A stretch of DNA of 42,950 nucleotides from an uncultured Lachnospiraceae bacterium (lineage in GTDB: Bacteria; Bacillota; Clostridia; Lachnospirales; Lachnospiraceae), in the NCBI GenBank assembly GCA_944380095.1, contig CALWGP010000010.1, positions 1-42,950 of the forward strand. Reading direction: 5' to 3'. The translations under genes were made by a program, and so were the position numbers. Numbering within the stretch: position 1 is the first letter of the stretch; every line of letters begins with the position of its first letter. This document shows, piece after piece, positions 39,723-42,950 of the stretch. The notes beneath the pieces are model-generated. The model did not search any database and was not told where the DNA came from. It saw only the letters and a list, made by a program, of their open reading frames with translations.

Positions 39723-42374
39723 TTAGTTCCCCCACCTGTTTTTCAGCTTATTTTGCAGGCGATAAAGGGTATTTAAGGCGTCCAGGGGAGTCATGGTGGT
39801 AATGTCCACGTTTTTGAGCTCTTCGAGCACGTCCTCATCCTTTACCGCATCGAAAAAGGAGATCTGTTCCAGATCCACTTCGTCGTAGTGCTTCTGCTTT
39901 TTGCCTTTTGCTTCTGTTTCCACGGAAATACTCTGTACCTTTTCCGTAATATCGTTATCGGAAAGCTGGTTGACGATTTCTTTTGCCCGGTCGATGACCA
40001 TGTCCGGCACGCCGGCCAGACGGGCCACCTGGATGCCGTAGCTTTTATCGGCCCCGCCCTTTACGATCTTGCGCAAAAAGACGATATCGTCCCCTTTTTC
40101 CTTCACCGCAATGCAGTAGTTGTTTACATTCCCGATTTTGCCTTCCAGCTCCGTCAGCTCGTGGTAGTGGGTGGCAAACAGGGTTTTTGCCCCCAGAAGC
40201 TTGCGGTTGCTGATATGTTCGATGACGGCCCAGGCGATGGCCAGACCGTCGAAAGTAGACGTACCCCTGCCGATTTCATCCAGCACCAGCAGGCTTTTGG
40301 AAGTAGCGTTTCGCAGAATGTTGGCCACTTCGTTCATTTCCACCATGAAGGTGGACTGGCCGCTTGCCAGATCGTCGGAAGCGCCCACCCGTGTAAAGAT
40401 CCGGTCCACCACGCCGATGTTGGCCGATTTTGCCGGGACAAAGCTGCCGATCTGGGCCAGCAGGACAATCAGGGCGGTCTGGCGCATATAGGTGGATTTT
40501 CCGGCCATGTTGGGGCCGGTAATCACCGCAATGCAGTGCTTCTGGTTGTCCAGGTAGGTATCGTTGGCGATGAACATATCGTGTTCGATCATCTGCTCCA
40601 CTACCGGGTGACGTCCGTCCCGGATATCGATGATCCCCTTTTCGTTTAAGGCAGGACGGACATAATGATTGCGTTCTGCCACCAGGGCAAGGGAGGCGGA
40701 GACATCCAGACGGGCGATGGCCTTGGCCGTGCGCTGGATGCGTTCCACCTGGGCTGCCACAGCGTCCCGGACCTGGCAGAATTTATCGTATTCCAGGGCC
40801 GTCAGTTTGTCTTCCGCGTTCAGGACCATATCCTCCAGTTCCTTTAAGCGGGGCGTCGTATAGCGTTCGGCGTTGACCAAAGTCTGCTTGCGGATATAAT
40901 CCGGGGGGACCAGGTCTTTGTAGGAATTTGTCACTTCCAGATAGTAGCCGAACACCTTGTTGTATTTTACTTTCAGGTTTTTGATCCCAGTCCGTTCCCG
41001 TTCCTGCTCCTCCAGCTGGGCCAGCCAGGTTTTTCCTTCTGTTTTGGCATGGCGCAGCTGGTCGATGGTTTCGTCAAAACCCTCCCGGATCATCCCCCCT
41101 TCCCGGACGGAAATGGGGGGATCTTCCACAATGGCCCTGCGGATAAGGTCATAGAGGTCTTTCAGATCATCCATATCCGTTTCAACCTGTGCAAGACGAT
41201 GGGAGGAAAACCCTTTCAGAACGGTCTTGATATGGGGCAGCATTTCCATGGAGTTGGCAAAAGCCAGCAGGTCCCTGGGATTGGCGGTGTGGTAGCTGAC
41301 CTTTCCAAGGAGGCGCTCCAGATCGTACACCGGATTCAGATATTCCCGCAGCTCTTCCCTGGACATGGGATCTTTGCACAGCTCTTCTACCGCGTCAAGC
41401 CGCTCCTGCATTTCCTTTTTGTCAATCAGGGGCTGTTCCAGATCGCTGCGCAGCATCCGGCCGCCCATGGCAGTTTTGGTTTTGTCCAAAACCCAGAGGA
41501 GGGAGCCTTTTTTCTGCTTTTCCCGCAAGGTTTCCGTCAGCTCAAGGTTGCGTCTGGTAGCGGAATCCAGAAGCATATATTTCCCGGTCAGATACGGCTG
41601 TAAGCGGGTGAAATGCTCCAGGGAAGTTTTCTGGGTATCATACAGATACTGCAGCAGGCTCCCGGCGGCCACCAGCCCGCTGGAAAAAGACTCCACCCCC
41701 AGTCCGATCAGGGAAGAAACCCTGAAGTGACGCATGAGGCATTTCCTGCACAGATCGTCGTCAAAATAGTGCGGGTCCAGGGAATAGACCGCGATGCCCA
41801 GACGGGATTTTAAGTCCTCCAGATCTGCGCCGCTCATCAAGAAAGCGTCGTTGCAGATCAGCTCCGAAGGCTGATATTTGTTGATTTCATCCAGCAGCCT
41901 GCGCAGGTCTTCCACTTCCGTCACGTAATAATCCCCGGTGGTGACGTCCGCCACGGAAACCCCGGTTTTCCCGGCAAAATAGGCCACGCACATCAGGTAG
42001 TTGTTTTTTGTCGCATCCAAAGACTGGACGATTAAGTTGGTGCCGGGGGTGACAATGCGCACCACGTCCCGCTTCACCAGCCCTTTGGCCAGTTTCGGGT
42101 CCTCCAGCTGTTCGCAGATGGCGACCTTATATCCTTTGGAAACCAGTTTGCTTAAGTATCCTTCCACGGCATGATAAGGGACTCCGCACATGGGGGCCCT
42201 CTCAGCCTGGCCGCAGTTTTTCCCGGTAAGGGTAATTTCCAGTTCCCGGGAAGCTGTCAGGGCGTCGTCGAAAAACATCTCGTAAAAATCACCCAGCCGG
42301 TAAAAAAGGATGCAGTCCGGATACTGTTTTTTCGTTTCCATATACTGCTGCATCATGGGTGTCAGCTCTGCCAT
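39723..42374 (-). CDS. mutS: DNA mismatch recognition protein MutS
   Basis: The 883-residue protein has the mismatch-binding GDFYEMF near residue 30, clamp and lever domains, and the C-terminal ATPase with Walker A GPNMAGKST and LVLDEIGRGTSTFDG. It recognises mispairs and loops and recruits MutL. The start is the ATG at 42374 (MAELTPMMQQYM), with GGAGGAG about 9 bases upstream; the frame is open 12 codons further without support. It is driven by a promoter whose spacer is a perfect palindrome. Confidence 0.97.
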   Translation of the reverse strand: MAELTPMMQQYMETKKQYPDCILFYRLGDFYEMFFDDALTASRELEITLTGKNCGQAERAPMCGVPYHAVEGYLSKLVSKGYKVAICEQLEDPKLAKGLVKRDVVRIVTPGTNLIVQSLDATKNNYLMCVAYFAGKTGVSVADVTTGDYYVTEVEDLRRLLDEINKYQPSELICNDAFLMSGADLEDLKSRLGIAVYSLDPHYFDDDLCRKCLMRHFRVSSLIGLGVESFSSGLVAAGSLLQYLYDTQKTSLEHFTRLQPYLTGKYMLLDSATRRNLELTETLREKQKKGSLLWVLDKTKTAMGGRMLRSDLEQPLIDKKEMQERLDAVEELCKDPMSREELREYLNPVYDLERLLGKVSYHTANPRDLLAFANSMEMLPHIKTVLKGFSSHRLAQVETDMDDLKDLYDLIRRAIVEDPPISVREGGMIREGFDETIDQLRHAKTEGKTWLAQLEEQERERTGIKNLKVKYNKVFGYYLEVTNSYKDLVPPDYIRKQTLVNAERYTTPRLKELEDMVLNAEDKLTALEYDKFCQVRDAVAAQVERIQRTAKAIARLDVSASLALVAERNHYVRPALNEKGIIDIRDGRHPVVEQMIEHDMFIANDTYLDNQKHCIAVITGPNMAGKSTYMRQTALIVLLAQIGSFVPAKSANIGVVDRIFTRVGASDDLASGQSTFMVEMNEVANILRNATSKSLLVLDEIGRGTSTFDGLAIAWAVIEHISNRKLLGAKTLFATHYHELTELEGKIGNVNNYCIAVKEKGDDIVFLRKIVKGGADKSYGIQVARLAGVPDMVIDRAKEIVNQLSDNDITEKVQSISVETEAKGKKQKHYDEVDLEQISFFDAVKDEDVLEELKNVDITTMTPLDALNTLYRLQNKLKNRWGN

Positions 42375-42413
42375 CTGTCGTTTCTCCTCCGTCTTTCTCC
42401 TAAAACGCAATCA

Positions 42414-42444
42414 GCGGATATGCCGCCAAAAGGGGCATATCCGC
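42414..42444 (-). repeat. Perfect 11-bp hairpin at the 5-prime end of the mutS transcript
   Basis: GCGGATATGCC and GGCATATCCGC flank a 9-base loop. The predicted mutS transcription start (about 42442) falls at its edge, so the mRNA would begin with this stem. It could also end desulfoferrodoxin transcripts, although no T-tract follows directly. Confidence 0.7.
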
Positions 42445-42448
42445 CAAC

Positions 42449-42477
42449 ACTATACCACAAAATATTGTGGCTGTAAA
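42449..42477 (-). promoter_or_regulatory. Promoter of mutS-mutL
   Basis: On the minus strand TTTACA (42472-42477) and TATAGT (42449-42454) are 17 bases apart, 75 bases before the mutS ATG. It lies in the gap after the desulfoferrodoxin stop. Confidence 0.65.
42455..42470. promoter_or_regulatory. Palindromic operator candidate in the mutS promoter spacer
   Basis: CCACAATATTTTGTGG (minus-strand sense) has six perfectly paired outer bases around TATT and occupies nearly the whole -35/-10 spacer. That is a classic place for a repressor dimer. It does not match the LexA box. The regulator is unknown. Confidence 0.5.
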
Positions 42478-42488
42478 TTCTCGATCCC

Positions 42489-42866
42489 CTATTTCTTCCA
42501 GAGACCGTGCAGGTTGCAGAACTCATAAACCGCTTCCATGCCGTCCCCTTCCGTGAGCACGAATTCGGCCCTGGGTTCGTCTCCGGGCTTCAAGTCTTTG
42601 CGGTAAACGCAGCCGTTTTTCGTCTCCAGAGCGATGAACTGGATATAATGTTCTTCCAGCATGGGATGCACGGTGCTGCCCACCACAACGCTGACCTTAC
42701 AGCCGTCCACTGTCACTTCAGGAACGTGTTTTTCAAATGCGCCGTCCGTGGTATTGGGTGAAAGCTCAAGCATTTTCTCTCCACAGCATACCACCGGGAC
42801 ACCGCTGTCCACTACTTTTTCCACAACGTTTCTGCAATGGGTGCAGAGGAAATATTTCACTGCCAT
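42489..42866 (-). CDS. dfx: Desulfoferrodoxin (superoxide reductase)
   Basis: The 125-residue two-iron superoxide reductase has a desulforedoxin-like centre with C8, C11 (CTHC) and C27, C28 (VCCGE). The catalytic iron ligands are H47, H67, H73, C117 and H120, with E45 and K46 (FEKHVPE) shaping the active site. It reduces superoxide to peroxide without making oxygen, typical of anaerobes. The ATG at 42866 is 12 bases from AAGGAGG; a TTG two codons earlier at 42872 is 6 bases from it and may be the true start. Confidence 0.95.
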   Translation of the reverse strand: MAVKYFLCTHCRNVVEKVVDSGVPVVCCGEKMLELSPNTTDGAFEKHVPEVTVDGCKVSVVVGSTVHPMLEEHYIQFIALETKNGCVYRKDLKPGDEPRAEFVLTEGDGMEAVYEFCNLHGLWKK

Positions 42867-42918
42867 AATCAATCATTACCTCCTTCGTTTCGTATCATAG
42901 GATTCCCTATCTGCCTTG

Positions 42919-42947
42919 ATTTTATCATATCCTGACGGACTTGAAAA
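42919..42947 (-). promoter_or_regulatory. Possible promoter of desulfoferrodoxin
   Basis: TTTTCA (42942-42947) and TAAAAT (42919-42924) on the minus strand are 17 bases apart. Both elements are imperfect and lie at the window edge, so the call is tentative. I see no PerR-type box. Confidence 0.4.
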
Positions 42948-42950
42948 GGG

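Overview
The window looks like a housekeeping stretch of a low-to-mid-GC Firmicutes chromosome, most likely a Clostridia member close to Lachnospiraceae. The evidence is an AGGAGG-type ribosome-binding site before nearly every gene, TTGACA/TATAAT promoters with 17-base spacers, the radical-SAM/DUF2344/RNase G trio, an L21-Prp-L27-Obg cluster whose L27 carries a cleavable N-terminus, a mreBCD-PBP2-minCDE-rodA-mgsA cluster, Gram-positive-type SOS boxes at lexA, and an anaerobe-type desulfoferrodoxin. I see no rRNA, tRNA, IS element, CRISPR array or prophage.

Layout. 1-1100: an AT-rich edge with a stand-alone methyltransferase. 1124-7255 (+): an operon of radical-SAM protein, DUF2344 partner, RNase E/G, NUDIX hydrolase and GH13 alpha-glucosidase, driven by one strong promoter. 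7316-7942 (+): a cytidylate-kinase-like protein with its own promoter and terminator. 8101-10539: divergent dtd, then ttcA translationally coupled to a tyrosine recombinase. 10558-13714 (-): a two-component system. 13925-15135: divergent yneA-like and lexA genes sharing a control region with several LexA boxes. 15308-19676 (-): L21 leader, rplU, prp, rpmA, a terminator, then obgE, yhbY, nadD, yqeK, rsfS. 19714-22844 (-): sepF, aroB, lspA, rluD. 22955-24983 (-): a small P-loop protein and an orphan HlyD-like membrane protein. 25000-42947 (-): about 18 kb on one strand running from desulfoferrodoxin through mutS, mutL, miaA, a methionine gamma-lyase-family enzyme, radC, mreB, mreC, mreD, PBP2, minC, minD, minE, rodA and mgsA to a D,D-carboxypeptidase. 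Many of these genes overlap by an ATGA.

The cell-envelope theme is strong. Elongation (MreBCD, PBP2, RodA), division-site placement (MinCDE), division (SepF and the YneA-like SOS protein), peptidoglycan trimming (DacF-like) and lipoprotein processing (LspA) all lie within 30 kb, next to genome maintenance (MutS, MutL, RadC, LexA). The items most worth a second look are the phased SOS operators, a roughly 240-residue insertion inside the PBP2 transpeptidase region, a perfect palindrome filling the spacer of the mutS promoter, and the orphan HlyD-like/P-loop pair beside sepF. I found no convincing entirely new multi-gene system. No intergenic gap exceeds 300 bases; the longest is about 277 bases (847-1123) and holds the two divergent promoters.
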